In this document: one piece after another, positions 1 to 8,453 of the stretch
Layout of the letters: every line of letters begins with the position of its first letter
How positions within the stretch are numbered: the first letter of the stretch is position 1
Source: Arthrobacter sp. MYb23
Lineage (GTDB): Bacteria > Actinomycetota > Actinomycetes > Actinomycetales > Micrococcaceae
Length of the DNA stretch: 64,000 nt
NCBI RefSeq assembly: GCF_002979775.1
Contig: NZ_PCPR01000006.1
Coordinates: 140,967 to 204,966 of the forward strand
Direction: 5' to 3'
Translations under genes and position numbers: made by a program
The notes under the pieces: generated by a model
The model's input: the letters and a program-made list of their open reading frames with translations, nothing else
What the model was told of the DNA's origin: nothing
The model's database searches: none

Positions 1-569
1 GTATCCACCATGGGATAGCCGTAACCGGGGCTTGAGTCGATAACCACAGCGGGGAGGTCCTCGGGCAACGTAATGTCCGCACGATCAAACAGGTGCGCCT
101 CGAAGATGATGACCACCCCGTCCACGTCCTGTTCCTTCAGCCGGTTGTAGGCACCTGTCACGGTACCCGTAGTGGGATCGTGGAGGGGGATGAGGTTCAC
201 CGAGTAGCCGGCCTGTGACGCAGCCGTGGCGATTGCATCCAGGGTGCGTCTGTTGCCATAGGTCGAGAGATTGAACATGATGACGCCAATGGATTTGAAC
301 TGACCGCTCTTGAGTGCGCGGGCGGCCCTGTTGGGTCGATAGCCCAGTTGTTTCATGGCGTCCAGCACCCGCTGCTTGGTCTTTTCTTCAACATTCGTCA
401 GGCCGTTGGATACGCGGGAGACGGTCTGGGCGGAAACTCCGGCTGCTCGTGCAACATCGCCGATTGAGGGGCCACGGGCAGCTCGGGCACTCCTGACCGA
501 GGGTGAATCGCTGGTGTGCGACGTGCTGGCCAGGCTAACACCGTCTGCGGCATCCTCTTGTATGTTCAC
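1..569 (-). CDS. LacI-family transcriptional repressor (3' end outside window)
   Basis: Reading leftward from a GTG at 567-569, the frame stays open to the window edge (about 189 residues). After a roughly 35-residue extension there is a LacI helix-turn-helix (GPSIGDVARAAGVSAQTVSR), the hinge-helix region (PNRAARALKSGQ) and the start of the periplasmic-binding-protein-like core (SIGVIMFNLS, then VDGVVIIFEAHLF). It lies divergent from the beta-galactoside transport and hydrolysis genes, with two LacI-type palindromes between them, so it is inferred to be their sugar-responsive repressor, with autoregulation. The GTG falls inside one palindrome. A later start is possible, but the next in-frame ATG would remove the HTH. 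The inducer-binding C-terminal half is not in view. Confidence 0.9.
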   Translation of the reverse strand, partial: MNIQEDAADGVSLASTSHTSDSPSVRSARAARGPSIGDVARAAGVSAQTVSRVSNGLTNVEEKTKQRVLDAMKQLGYRPNRAARALKSGQFKSIGVIMFNLSTYGNRRTLDAIATAASQAGYSVNLIPLHDPTTGTVTGAYNRLKEQDVDGVVIIFEAHLFDRADITLPEDLPAVVIDSSPGYGYPMVD

Positions 570-577
570 CTAAACAT
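562..577. promoter_or_regulatory. LacI-type operator O1 (imperfect palindrome)
   Basis: ATGTTCACCTAAACAT: six-base arms ATGTTC and AAACAT around a four-base centre, an imperfect match to the second operator 34 bp away (start to start). It contains the proposed GTG start of the repressor gene, so binding here would block repressor expression. Confidence 0.6.
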
Positions 578-595
578 GCTAATCTTCTTTCAAGA

Positions 596-611
596 ATGTT
601 TGCGTAAACAT
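596..611. promoter_or_regulatory. LacI-type operator O2 (perfect arms)
   Basis: ATGTTTGCGTAAACAT has perfect ATGTTT/AAACAT arms, the usual form for actinobacterial LacI-family sites. It lies 22 bp before the first permease ATG (634) and about three helical turns from O1. This suggests joint binding and repression of both divergent units. Confidence 0.7.
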
Positions 612-633
612 AGCGAGAAGAGAAGAATTAATC

Positions 634-1551
634 ATGACAACGACGTCGCCCGTGGCCGACGCTCCACCCTTGGTCCAATCCCGCAAGCGCGCAGGTCGAT
701 GGATGGGGTGGGCATTTGTGGGCCCGTTCATGGCTGTCTTCCTGCTGGTATTCGTGGCTCCAGTCCTCTACGCGTTCTACCTGAGCCTCTTCCAGAACCA
801 GATGGTGGGCGGGGACAAGTTCGTTGGGGGAGCCAACTATCTTCAGGCGCTTGGCGATCCCCAGTTCTGGGACTCCGTGATCAGGGTGGCCGTCTTCCTG
901 GTGGTCCAGGTCCCCATCATGTTGTTCCTCGCCCTTTTCGCAGCCTTGGCACTGGACAGCGGACGTCTCCGCGCGTCGTCGTTCTTCCGTATTTCGGTGT
1001 TCCTCCCGTACGCGGTCCCCGCAGTGGTGGCGACGCTGATGTGGGGATTCATTTACGGCCCCAGGTTTGGCCTGTTCGGCAGCATCAACGACTTCTTCGG
1101 TTTGAACCTTGGGGAGCCCCTGTCTTCCAGCTGGATCCTCGCCTCAATCGGCAACATCAACACCTGGGAGTTCACCGGCTACAACATGCTGATCTTCTAT
1201 TCGGCGCTGAAGGTCATCCCCGCCGAACTGTATGAAGCAGCAAATCTTGACGGAGCAGGCACGTTCCGGGTGATCCGGAGCATCAAGCTTCCCTCCATCC
1301 GCGGGGCTATCGGCATAGCGAGTATCTTCTCGGTCATTGGCAGCTTCCAGTTGTTCAACGAGCCGAACATCCTCAAGGCGTTGGCACCAAACTCCATCAG
1401 TTCCTACTTCACGCCGAACATGTACGCCTTCAACCTCTCGTTCGCGGGCCAGCAGTTCAATTACGCCGCAGCGATCTCCATCATCATGGGCGTCCTCACG
1501 GTGGTGGTCGCCTATGTCGTCCAAATTTCCGGCTCGCGAAAGGATGCCTAG
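634..1551 (+). CDS. Carbohydrate ABC transporter permease, MalF/LacF type
   Basis: 305 residues. The N-terminus is short and basic (SRKRAGRW), followed by about six hydrophobic segments, typical of the CUT1 sugar-permease inner-membrane subunit. The cytoplasmic EAA loop that contacts the ATPase is visible as YEAANLDGAGTFRVIRSIKL, about residues 205-225. The start is set by a purine-rich RBS (GAAGAGAAG) and agrees with family length. It is the first gene of a six-gene run with the second permease 3 nt downstream. Sugar specificity is inferred from the downstream GH35 enzyme and galM/galE: a beta-galactoside or galacto-oligosaccharide. No ATPase gene is in the operon. Confidence 0.93.
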   Translation: MTTTSPVADAPPLVQSRKRAGRWMGWAFVGPFMAVFLLVFVAPVLYAFYLSLFQNQMVGGDKFVGGANYLQALGDPQFWDSVIRVAVFLVVQVPIMLFLALFAALALDSGRLRASSFFRISVFLPYAVPAVVATLMWGFIYGPRFGLFGSINDFFGLNLGEPLSSSWILASIGNINTWEFTGYNMLIFYSALKVIPAELYEAANLDGAGTFRVIRSIKLPSIRGAIGIASIFSVIGSFQLFNEPNILKALAPNSISSYFTPNMYAFNLSFAGQQFNYAAAISIIMGVLTVVVAYVVQISGSRKDA

Positions 1552-1554
1552 CCC

Positions 1555-2511
1555 ATGTCCGTCCGTTTGAGCCCAGCCCATTCCCGGGAGACTTCGCCCA
1601 AACCGTCACCGGCTGCGAAGACCCGGCGGTCACCTGCACCCACGTTCAACACCCGGCGCCGCGGCGTCACCCGGAAGCGCAGCTCCGTCCTGCTCACCAT
1701 CCTGATGGGGGTTATGGCGGTGTACGCCCTGCTTCCCTTGTTCTGGCTGGTGGTCAATTCCACCAAGACCCAGACGTCCCTTTTCAGTTCGTTCGGCCTG
1801 TGGTTCTCCGGGGACTTCGCACTGTGGGACAACATTGTGGGCACCCTGACCTACAACGACGGCGAATTCCTGCGCTGGCTTGCCAACACCATGCTCTACG
1901 TCGTGGTGGGTGCCGGCGGGGCGACGTTCCTTGCCACCCTGGCCGGCTACGGACTGGCCAAGTTTGATTTTCCGGGCAAACGCGGCGTCTTCGCAGTTGT
2001 TCTCGGTGCCGTGGCTATTCCAGGTACGGCGTTGGCAGTCCCGACGTTCCTCATGTTCAGCCAGATGGGGCTCACCAACACCCCGTGGTCCGTCATCATT
2101 CCGTCCCTGATCAGTCCGTTCGGGCTCTACCTGGTGTGGATCTATGCCCTCGAGTCCGTGCCGACGGAAGTGCTGGAGGCAGCCCGCATGGACGGAGCAG
2201 GGGAGTTCCGGACCTTCTTCACCATCTCGCTGAGAATGCTGGCGCCAGGCTTCATCACCGTCCTCCTGTTCACCGTGGTGGCCACGTGGAACAACTACTT
2301 CCTCCCCCTGATCATGTTGAGCCAATCAACCTGGTACCCGCTCACCGTGGGGCTCAACAGCTGGAACGCCCAAGCGACCACGGCCGGAGGCGAGGCCATC
2401 TACAACCTCGTCATCACCGGATCACTGCTCACTATCGTGCCCATTGTGGGGGCGTTCCTCTTCCTCCAGCGCTTCTGGCAGTCGGGACTGTCTGCCGGAA
2501 GCGTCAAGTAA
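1555..2511 (+). CDS. Carbohydrate ABC transporter permease, MalG/LacG type
   Basis: 318 residues. A roughly 45-residue polar, Arg/Pro-rich N-terminal tail is longer than usual for the family. It precedes six membrane segments, starting at LLTILMGVMAVYALLPLFWL. The EAA loop reads LEAARMDGAGEFRTFFTISL. It pairs with the upstream permease to form the membrane channel of a CUT1 sugar importer. The ATG is 3 nt after the first permease stop, indicating translational coupling. The next gene (the binding protein) is separated by 70 nt containing a hairpin, so expression of the binding protein may be tuned separately. Confidence 0.93.
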   Translation: MSVRLSPAHSRETSPKPSPAAKTRRSPAPTFNTRRRGVTRKRSSVLLTILMGVMAVYALLPLFWLVVNSTKTQTSLFSSFGLWFSGDFALWDNIVGTLTYNDGEFLRWLANTMLYVVVGAGGATFLATLAGYGLAKFDFPGKRGVFAVVLGAVAIPGTALAVPTFLMFSQMGLTNTPWSVIIPSLISPFGLYLVWIYALESVPTEVLEAARMDGAGEFRTFFTISLRMLAPGFITVLLFTVVATWNNYFLPLIMLSQSTWYPLTVGLNSWNAQATTAGGEAIYNLVITGSLLTIVPIVGAFLFLQRFWQSGLSAGSVK

Positions 2512-2520
2512 CAAGCCCCG

Positions 2521-2544
2521 ACGACGGCGACCTCCCGCCGTCGT
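2521..2544 (+). promoter_or_regulatory. Intercistronic hairpin before the binding-protein gene
   Basis: ACGACGGCG, a 6-nt loop, then CGCCGTCGT: a 9-bp perfect GC-rich stem with no following T-run, 37 nt upstream of the lipoprotein ATG. This fits an mRNA-processing or stabilising element rather than a full terminator. The function is inferred. Confidence 0.55.
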
Positions 2545-2581
2545 GAATCTCCCAAACCGCATCTGAAAGGCACCACATTCA

Positions 2582-3937
2582 ATGAAGAACAATCATCGCT
2601 TCCGGCGGGCAGCCGGCGCCGCTCTGGCGGCAAGCCTCCTGATGGGTGGCCTCGCCGCCTGCAGTAGCTCCGGAACCACCGCAAACGCCGGAGCCGAAGG
2701 CGCCAGTGCCGAGGACATCGCCAAGGCGCTGGACACGGAGACCACCCTCACGGTGTGGGGTTGGGCGCCGCAGCTCGAACCAATCGTGGAGGCCTTCGAA
2801 GCCAAGTACCCCAAGGTCCACGTCAACCTGGAGAACGTGGGAACGGGCAACGCCCACTACACCAAGCTGCAGAACGCTGTTAAGGCCGGAAGCGGGGCTC
2901 CGGACGTTGCACAGATCGAATACAACGCCCTGCCGCAGTTCGCCCTGTCCGATTCCTTGGTCAACCTGAAGGACTTCGGCGCGGAGGAGCTCAAGGACAA
3001 TTACACTGCGTCAACTTGGGGATCGGTGAACCTCAACGGTGGCGTCTACGCCCTGCCGCAGGACTCAGGTCCCATGGCCATGTTCTACCGGGCCGACGTC
3101 TTCGAAAAGCACGGCATCAGCATCCCCACCACGTGGGATGAGTACGTTGAAGCCGGCAAGAAGCTCCACGCTGCCGACCCCAAGGCCTACATCACCAGTG
3201 ACACCGGCGATGCCGGCTTCACCACAAGCATGATCTGGCAGGCCGGCGGCAAGCCTTACACACTGGACGGAAGCACCAAAGTAGCCGTTGATCTCCAGGA
3301 TGAAGGCGCCAAGAAGTGGACCGGCACCTGGAACCAGCTGCTCAAGAACGATCTCCTCTCGCCCGTCACCAGCTGGAGCGACGAATGGTACAAGGGCCTC
3401 TCGGACGGCAGCATCGCCACCCTGATCATTGGCGCATGGATGCCCGCCAACCTCGAATCAGGCGCGGAGGCAGCCAGCGGCAAGTGGCGGGTAGCCCCGA
3501 TGCCGACCTACGAGAAGGGCGCAGCCGCAACGGCTGAGAACGGTGGCGGTGGCGACGCCGTACTGAAGCAGAGCAAGAACAAGGCTGCAGCCTACGGCTT
3601 CCTCCAGTTCGCAAACGGCCCTGAAGGATCCAAGATCCACGCTGCAAACGGTGGCTTCCCCTCCACCACGGCCGATCTTGAGAGCGATTCGTTCCTGAAC
3701 GCCGAGAACGCCTACTTCGGCGGCCAGAAAATCAACAAGGTCCTGGTGCAGGCGTCCAAGGACGTGGTGCCGGGCTGGAGCTACCTTCCCTTCCAGACCT
3801 ACGCCAACAGCATCTACAGCGACACCGTTGGCCAGGCTTACGGCTCCAAGGGTGAACTGAACGACGGCTTGAAGGCTTGGCAGGACGCCACCGCCAAGTA
3901 CGGACAGCAGCAGGGCTTCACCGTTACCACCAAGTAA
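2582..3937 (+). CDS. Sugar ABC transporter substrate-binding lipoprotein
   Basis: 451 residues. It has a basic N-terminus, a hydrophobic segment and a lipobox ending LAAC, with the lipidated Cys at residue 27. A Ser/Thr/Gly/Ala linker follows, then a MalE-type bilobal fold (LTVWGWAPQLEPIVEAFEAKYP near residue 55; PDVAQIEYNALPQFA near 105). It should be tethered to the outer face of the membrane and deliver a galactoside to the two permeases encoded just upstream. The length is normal for family 1 solute-binding proteins. An SD-like GAAAGG precedes the ATG. Ligand identity is inferred from neighbours only. Confidence 0.94.
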   Translation: MKNNHRFRRAAGAALAASLLMGGLAACSSSGTTANAGAEGASAEDIAKALDTETTLTVWGWAPQLEPIVEAFEAKYPKVHVNLENVGTGNAHYTKLQNAVKAGSGAPDVAQIEYNALPQFALSDSLVNLKDFGAEELKDNYTASTWGSVNLNGGVYALPQDSGPMAMFYRADVFEKHGISIPTTWDEYVEAGKKLHAADPKAYITSDTGDAGFTTSMIWQAGGKPYTLDGSTKVAVDLQDEGAKKWTGTWNQLLKNDLLSPVTSWSDEWYKGLSDGSIATLIIGAWMPANLESGAEAASGKWRVAPMPTYEKGAAATAENGGGGDAVLKQSKNKAAAYGFLQFANGPEGSKIHAANGGFPSTTADLESDSFLNAENAYFGGQKINKVLVQASKDVVPGWSYLPFQTYANSIYSDTVGQAYGSKGELNDGLKAWQDATAKYGQQQGFTVTTK

Positions 3938-4009
3938 GGCCGTGGCGCGGGTTCCAGGGCGTCCCCCGGTCCTGGACTCCGCTCCACCATTTCAGATTGG
4001 ATTTCCCCT

Positions 4010-5779
4010 ATGCCAACCTTCACCATCGGCGAGCAGGACTTCATGCTCGACGGTCAGCCCCATCGGATTCTCTCCGGCGCTTTGCACTACTTCCGCGTCC
4101 ATCCGGATCAATGGGCGGACCGGATCCGGAAGGCCCGGCAAATGGGGCTCAACACCATCGAGACTTACATTCCGTGGAACGCCCACGCTCCGTCCCCGGA
4201 GGTCTTCGATACCTCAGGTGGCTTGGACCTTGGCCGTTTCCTGGACCTGATCGCCGCTGAAGGGATGCACGCCATCGTTCGCCCGGGGCCGTACATCTGT
4301 GCGGAGTGGGACAACGGCGGGCTCCCTGCCTGGCTGTTTGACCGTGGCGCTGCTGCCATCCGAGCCGATGATCCCGTGTATATGGCAGCCCTCACCGAGT
4401 ATCTCGAGCAGCTCGCACCCATCCTGGTTCCCCGCCAGATAGATGCCGGCGGTCCCATCATCCTGATCCAGATTGAGAACGAGTACGGTGCCTACGGCGC
4501 CGACCGTTTCTACCTGGAAAAGCTCGTCAAGGTCAACCGGGAAATGGGGCTGACCGTGCCGTTCACCACGGTTGACCAGCCGCAGCATGACATGTTGGCT
4601 AACGGCAGCCTCCCGGAACTGCACAAGACGGGCTCGTTCGGTAGCCGCTCTGCGGAGCGCCTGGAAACACTTCGCCGCCATCAGCCCACCGGCCCCCTCA
4701 TGTGTTCTGAATTCTGGGTGGGCTGGTTCGATCACTGGGGAGCGCACCACCACACCACAACCGTGGAGCAGTCCGCCAACGATCTGGAGGTGCTGCTGGA
4801 GCTTGGCGCGTCCGTGAATATCTATATGTTCCACGGCGGCACCAACTTTGGATTCACCAACGGCGCGAACGACAAGGGTGTTTACCAGCCGATCGTTACC
4901 AGCTACGACTACGACGCCCCTTTGGACGAAGCTGGAAACCCGACGCCGAAGTACTGGGCCTTCCGCGAGGTTATTTCCAAATACACAACCCTCGACGACG
5001 ACGACGTTCCGGCCCCGCCTCAGCTTGGTTCGGCACTGTCCGTAAACCTGACGCAATCACTGCCGCTGTGGGATTGCCTGGACCGGCTCGGGAAGTGGAC
5101 CTCGCACGAGGGAATCCGCTCCCACGACGAGCTGGGCCACTACTCCGGATTCACTCTCTACCGCAGAGGAATCGAAGTTTCCGGTCCCGCTGTGCTGGAG
5201 TTCGACGAAGTGCGTGACCGGGCCCAGGTATTCCTGGACAGGGTGCCGGTGGGAATTCTCTCCCGGGATCACCATGAAAAGTCCCTGGCGCTGCCCCATG
5301 ACGCGGTGGGCACCCTGGAAATCCTGGTGGAGGACCAAGGGCGCGTGAACTATGGTCCCCGTTTGGGGGAGTCCAAGGGCCTGATCGGAAATGCCCGGAT
5401 CAACGGAGAAACTCTCTGGAACTGGGACATCCTTCCCTTGGAACTCGACGACGCAGTTCCAGTCTCAGCGGCATTGGAGGAACAACCCTCCCTTCCTGAC
5501 GTACCAGTGTCCGGGCCTGTCTTTGTCCATGGGACTTTTGACCTCCCCGGCGGTGGCGATACTTTCCTTTCCACCAAGGGCTGGACCAAAGGAGTGGTGT
5601 GGATCAACGGCTTCTGCCTGGGACGGTACTGGTCGCGAGGACCGCAGGCCACGCTTTACGTTCCAGGCTCCCTCCTGAGAAAGCACGGCAACACCATCAC
5701 CGTGCTCGAACTCCAAGCAGCCACCCGCAGCTCCGTTTCCTTCGTGGCCAGCCACGATCTGGGCCATACGGAGTTCTGA
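4010..5779 (+). CDS. Beta-galactosidase, glycoside hydrolase family 35
   Basis: 589 residues, no signal peptide, so probably intracellular. The N-terminal TIM barrel opens with FMLDGQPHRILSGALHYFRV. The acid/base Glu is E158 in IQIENEYGAYG, and the nucleophile is E234 in MCSEFWVGWFDHWG, both in the places expected for GH35. C-terminal beta-sandwich domains follow and end in the VWINGFCLGRYW motif. It hydrolyses terminal beta-galactosyl bonds of the imported sugar, releasing galactose for the downstream mutarotase and epimerase. A stop-to-start gap of only 2 nt leads into the mutarotase gene, so it belongs to the same transcript. It is not a LacZ (GH2) enzyme. Confidence 0.95.
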   Translation: MPTFTIGEQDFMLDGQPHRILSGALHYFRVHPDQWADRIRKARQMGLNTIETYIPWNAHAPSPEVFDTSGGLDLGRFLDLIAAEGMHAIVRPGPYICAEWDNGGLPAWLFDRGAAAIRADDPVYMAALTEYLEQLAPILVPRQIDAGGPIILIQIENEYGAYGADRFYLEKLVKVNREMGLTVPFTTVDQPQHDMLANGSLPELHKTGSFGSRSAERLETLRRHQPTGPLMCSEFWVGWFDHWGAHHHTTTVEQSANDLEVLLELGASVNIYMFHGGTNFGFTNGANDKGVYQPIVTSYDYDAPLDEAGNPTPKYWAFREVISKYTTLDDDDVPAPPQLGSALSVNLTQSLPLWDCLDRLGKWTSHEGIRSHDELGHYSGFTLYRRGIEVSGPAVLEFDEVRDRAQVFLDRVPVGILSRDHHEKSLALPHDAVGTLEILVEDQGRVNYGPRLGESKGLIGNARINGETLWNWDILPLELDDAVPVSAALEEQPSLPDVPVSGPVFVHGTFDLPGGGDTFLSTKGWTKGVVWINGFCLGRYWSRGPQATLYVPGSLLRKHGNTITVLELQAATRSSVSFVASHDLGHTEF

Positions 5780-5781
5780 CC

Positions 5782-6777
5782 ATGACACTGACTCAAGCAA
5801 CAACGGCAGGAATTGCTGCTCCGACCGGCCGGCAGTTCCGGATTTCCGCGGAACCGGGGCCAGATGGCCACGTGGTCTCGGCAGTCATCACTGAGCTCGG
5901 CGGCACCATCCGCAGCCTCACCGTGGACGGCGAGCCGTTGATCGAGGAGTTTCCCGAGTTCGGTCTCCCCAAACATTGTGAGGGCGAGATCCTCATTCCT
6001 TGGCCCAACAGGGTCCGGGATGGGCGCTGGTCCTATGACGGGAAAGACCTCCAGCTGGCCATCAGCGAACCCGAGCGCGGCAACGCGATTCATGGTCTCG
6101 TCAAGCTCCGTCCCCACACGCTGGTCCACCGGTCCGGCAGCGAGCTGACGCTGCAGGTTCGGATCTATCCGAGCGAAGGCTATCCGTTCGCTGTGGACGT
6201 GCAGACCACGTATTCGGTATCCCCGCAGGGGCTCACGGTCACCCACGCGCTGACCAACAAGTCAGCCATGCCCGCCCCTGCGGCCATTGGTTCACACCCG
6301 TACATGCGGGTTGGAGCTACGCCCATGCAGGACGTTTCCCTGACCATCAACGCTGCCTCTTATGTGGTGGTGGATGAGCGTCTGAATCCCGTGGGCACGT
6401 CCCCTGTCTCCGGGACGCCCATGGATCTATCCGCAGGGCCCAAGGTGGGCTGGTTGCAACTGGACACAGCGTTCCTGGATCTCACTCCGGCGCCGGATGG
6501 AAGGTACAGGCACCTCCTGGAAGCACCCAACGGAGACGCCGTTGAGGTCTGGGGCGATGCCAACTATCAGTACGCGCAGGTGTACACCACCACGAGCTAT
6601 CCAGCGGGAGGCCACCGGACCGCGGTAGCGGTGGAACCCATGACGGCGCTCCCCAACGCATTCAACTCCGGTGCCGGCCTGCGCTGGCTTGAACCAGGGG
6701 AGGAGTGGATCTCGACCTGGGGGATTTCACATCGGCTCGGCCCCGCACAGGGCAACCACCTTAGAGGAGAGAACTGA
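5782..6777 (+). CDS. galM: Aldose 1-epimerase (galactose mutarotase)
   Basis: 331 residues from the ATG two bases after the beta-galactosidase stop. The frame stays open further upstream, but that would overlap the GH35 gene. Family motifs are NAIHGLVKLRPH (first active-site His, about residue 105), IGSHPYMRVG (second His, about 173) and VAVEPMTALPNAF (catalytic Glu, about 290). It interconverts beta- and alpha-galactose after lactose-type hydrolysis, supplying the alpha anomer to the Leloir pathway. galE starts 2 nt downstream. galK and galT are not in the window. Confidence 0.9.
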   Translation: MTLTQATTAGIAAPTGRQFRISAEPGPDGHVVSAVITELGGTIRSLTVDGEPLIEEFPEFGLPKHCEGEILIPWPNRVRDGRWSYDGKDLQLAISEPERGNAIHGLVKLRPHTLVHRSGSELTLQVRIYPSEGYPFAVDVQTTYSVSPQGLTVTHALTNKSAMPAPAAIGSHPYMRVGATPMQDVSLTINAASYVVVDERLNPVGTSPVSGTPMDLSAGPKVGWLQLDTAFLDLTPAPDGRYRHLLEAPNGDAVEVWGDANYQYAQVYTTTSYPAGGHRTAVAVEPMTALPNAFNSGAGLRWLEPGEEWISTWGISHRLGPAQGNHLRGEN

Positions 6778-6779
6778 CC

Positions 6780-7754
6780 ATGGCATGGCTAGTAACTGGA
6801 GGTGCCGGGTACATCGGTTCCCATGTAGCCCAAGCGCTGATGGATGACGGTCACGACGTAGTGGTCATCGATGACCTGTCCAGCGGTAAGCGCGGATTTG
6901 TGCAGGAAGGTGCCGCTTTCGAGCAGGGATCACTGCTGGATACTGGTTTCCTCAAAGAGGTATTCGAGCGCCACGATGTAGCGGGCGTGATCCACCTGGC
7001 GGGATTCAAATACGCGGGGGTATCGGTTGAATGGCCCCTTCACACCTATTTCCAGAACGTCACCGGTACAGGAAACCTTTTGGCTGCCATGGAAGCAGCC
7101 TCTGTGCAGGCGATCGTCTTTTCCTCCAGTGCCGCCGTGTACGGGAACACCGACGTGGACTTGGTGACCGAATCCACGCCAACGAGGCCGGAATCTCCCT
7201 ACGGCGAATCCAAGCTCATTGGTGAGTGGCTCATCGCAGACCAATCCCGGGCAACCGGGCTGCGGCATACATCCCTCCGGTATTTCAATGTGGTTGGATC
7301 CGGGATCCTTGACGTGGTGGATGTCAGCCCGCACAATCTCTTCCCCTTGGTCTTCCAAGCGTTGAAGGACGGCGCAACGCCAAAGATCTTTGGCACGGCA
7401 TACGCCACGCCGGACGGTAGCTGCGTCAGGGACTACGTCCACGTTGCTGATGTGGCCGCGGCCCACGTGGAAGCCGCCCGGAAACTCCAAGAGGGCGTTG
7501 ACCTAGAGCCGGTCTACAACCTGGGCAGCGGTACCGGGGTATCAGTTCGCCAGATCATGGCTGAAATGGCCTCTGTGACCGGGATTCAGTTCTCTCCACA
7601 GATTTGCGCAGCCCGGCCCGGCGATCCTGCCCGGATCGTCGCTTCCGGCGAACTGGCACGCCGCGACATCGCTTGGGAGCCGAGGCATACGCTCCGGGAC
7701 ATGATCTCCAGCGCCTGGGCGGCAGCCGGGAACCAGAAGTTATCCACTCACTAG
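6780..7754 (+). CDS. galE: UDP-glucose 4-epimerase
   Basis: 324 residues, an extended short-chain dehydrogenase. The Rossmann NAD-binding motif is at the N-terminus (VTGGAGYIGSHVAQAL). The catalytic Ser region is IVFSSSAAVYGN, and the YxxxK pair is in SPYGESKLIGEW, about residue 140. It interconverts UDP-galactose and UDP-glucose, the last step feeding galactose carbon into central metabolism. It is the final gene of the apparent galactoside operon; no terminator-like hairpin follows, and the next small gene begins 30 nt later. Length and motifs are normal for GalE. Confidence 0.94.
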   Translation: MAWLVTGGAGYIGSHVAQALMDDGHDVVVIDDLSSGKRGFVQEGAAFEQGSLLDTGFLKEVFERHDVAGVIHLAGFKYAGVSVEWPLHTYFQNVTGTGNLLAAMEAASVQAIVFSSSAAVYGNTDVDLVTESTPTRPESPYGESKLIGEWLIADQSRATGLRHTSLRYFNVVGSGILDVVDVSPHNLFPLVFQALKDGATPKIFGTAYATPDGSCVRDYVHVADVAAAHVEAARKLQEGVDLEPVYNLGSGTGVSVRQIMAEMASVTGIQFSPQICAARPGDPARIVASGELARRDIAWEPRHTLRDMISSAWAAAGNQKLSTH

Positions 7755-7784
7755 CACTGCAACGCACTATCTCAAAGGAACATC

Positions 7785-8000
7785 ATGATCGAGGCGCCTG
7801 AACTTTTGGCAACCATCACGGCTACCAGCAGGACCACCATGGAGAACAACCTCAACGCTGCCATCCAAGCTGCGGAGCAGCGTGCGCGCAATGAAGGCCG
7901 CCGAGGGATCCTGGTCACGCGGCTGGACTATGCGTCCTACACGGTGGAACTCTCACCGGACGTGCCCTACGGCTACACCTATGAGAAGCATGACGCCTGA
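7785..8000 (+). CDS. Small protein of unknown function (71 aa)
   Basis: I do not recognise a family. The product is soluble and mildly charged, with an Ala-rich helix-like first half (NNLNAAIQAAEQRARNEGR) and a C-terminal part rich in beta-forming and aromatic residues (YASYTVELSPDVPYGYTYEKHD). An RBS-like AAAGGAACATC precedes the ATG. It sits between galE and a surface-protein gene whose start overlaps its 3' end, so it could be the tail of the galactoside operon or the head of the next group. Confidence 0.6.
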   Translation: MIEAPELLATITATSRTTMENNLNAAIQAAEQRARNEGRRGILVTRLDYASYTVELSPDVPYGYTYEKHDA

Positions 8001-8343
8001 GGGATCGCGGGGCACACCTCGCTCCGCCCGGCGGCGTTTCACTGTTCGAATTCGTTCAGCGGATTCTGCCAGGATCCTGTTGTCATGCGTGCTGGTCGGT
8101 TTCAGCCTGGTGCTGGGGCTTACGCCGGGTTGGGCGTCGGAGATCAACGGCTCCGACATCAAGATCAGTGTTGACATTGCGCCGCGCACACAATGTAGCG
8201 GCCAGTGTCTTCCGAACGGACTCCCCGCGACGGGCCTCGACCCCGTAGGGGCCCTCGTGGCTGCCGGGCTCTGCGGCGGGACCGGGTTGCTCCTCCTGTT
8301 CGTCGGGCGCGAGCAAGCCGCTACCCGGCAGAAGGGAGGGTGA
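7981..8343 (+). CDS. Small LPXTG-type cell-wall-anchored protein
   Basis: About 120 residues. A basic N-terminus and signal peptide (SARILLSCVLVGFSLVLGL, probable cleavage near GWAS) lead to a short mature part with a CSGQC pair. The sortase motif LPATG (8221-8235) is followed by a hydrophobic stretch and a charged tail (GREQAATRQ), the standard sorting signal. The mature peptide is only about 35 residues, very short for an anchored protein. The start overlaps the preceding gene by 20 nt; ATG 7990 is an alternative. No sortase gene is in the window. The next gene encodes a secreted protein that may be its partner. Confidence 0.7.
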   Translation: MRSMTPEGSRGTPRSARRRFTVRIRSADSARILLSCVLVGFSLVLGLTPGWASEINGSDIKISVDIAPRTQCSGQCLPNGLPATGLDPVGALVAAGLCGGTGLLLLFVGREQAATRQKGG

Positions 8344-8453
8344 CGTTCCGCCGACTGGATTCTGTATACGAGCACAGAGTCCGTCCTGGCGCTTCCCTTA
8401 CCGACACCTCTGGATATGAATCTCCCCTCGCATCGCAATGAAGGAGTAAGACG

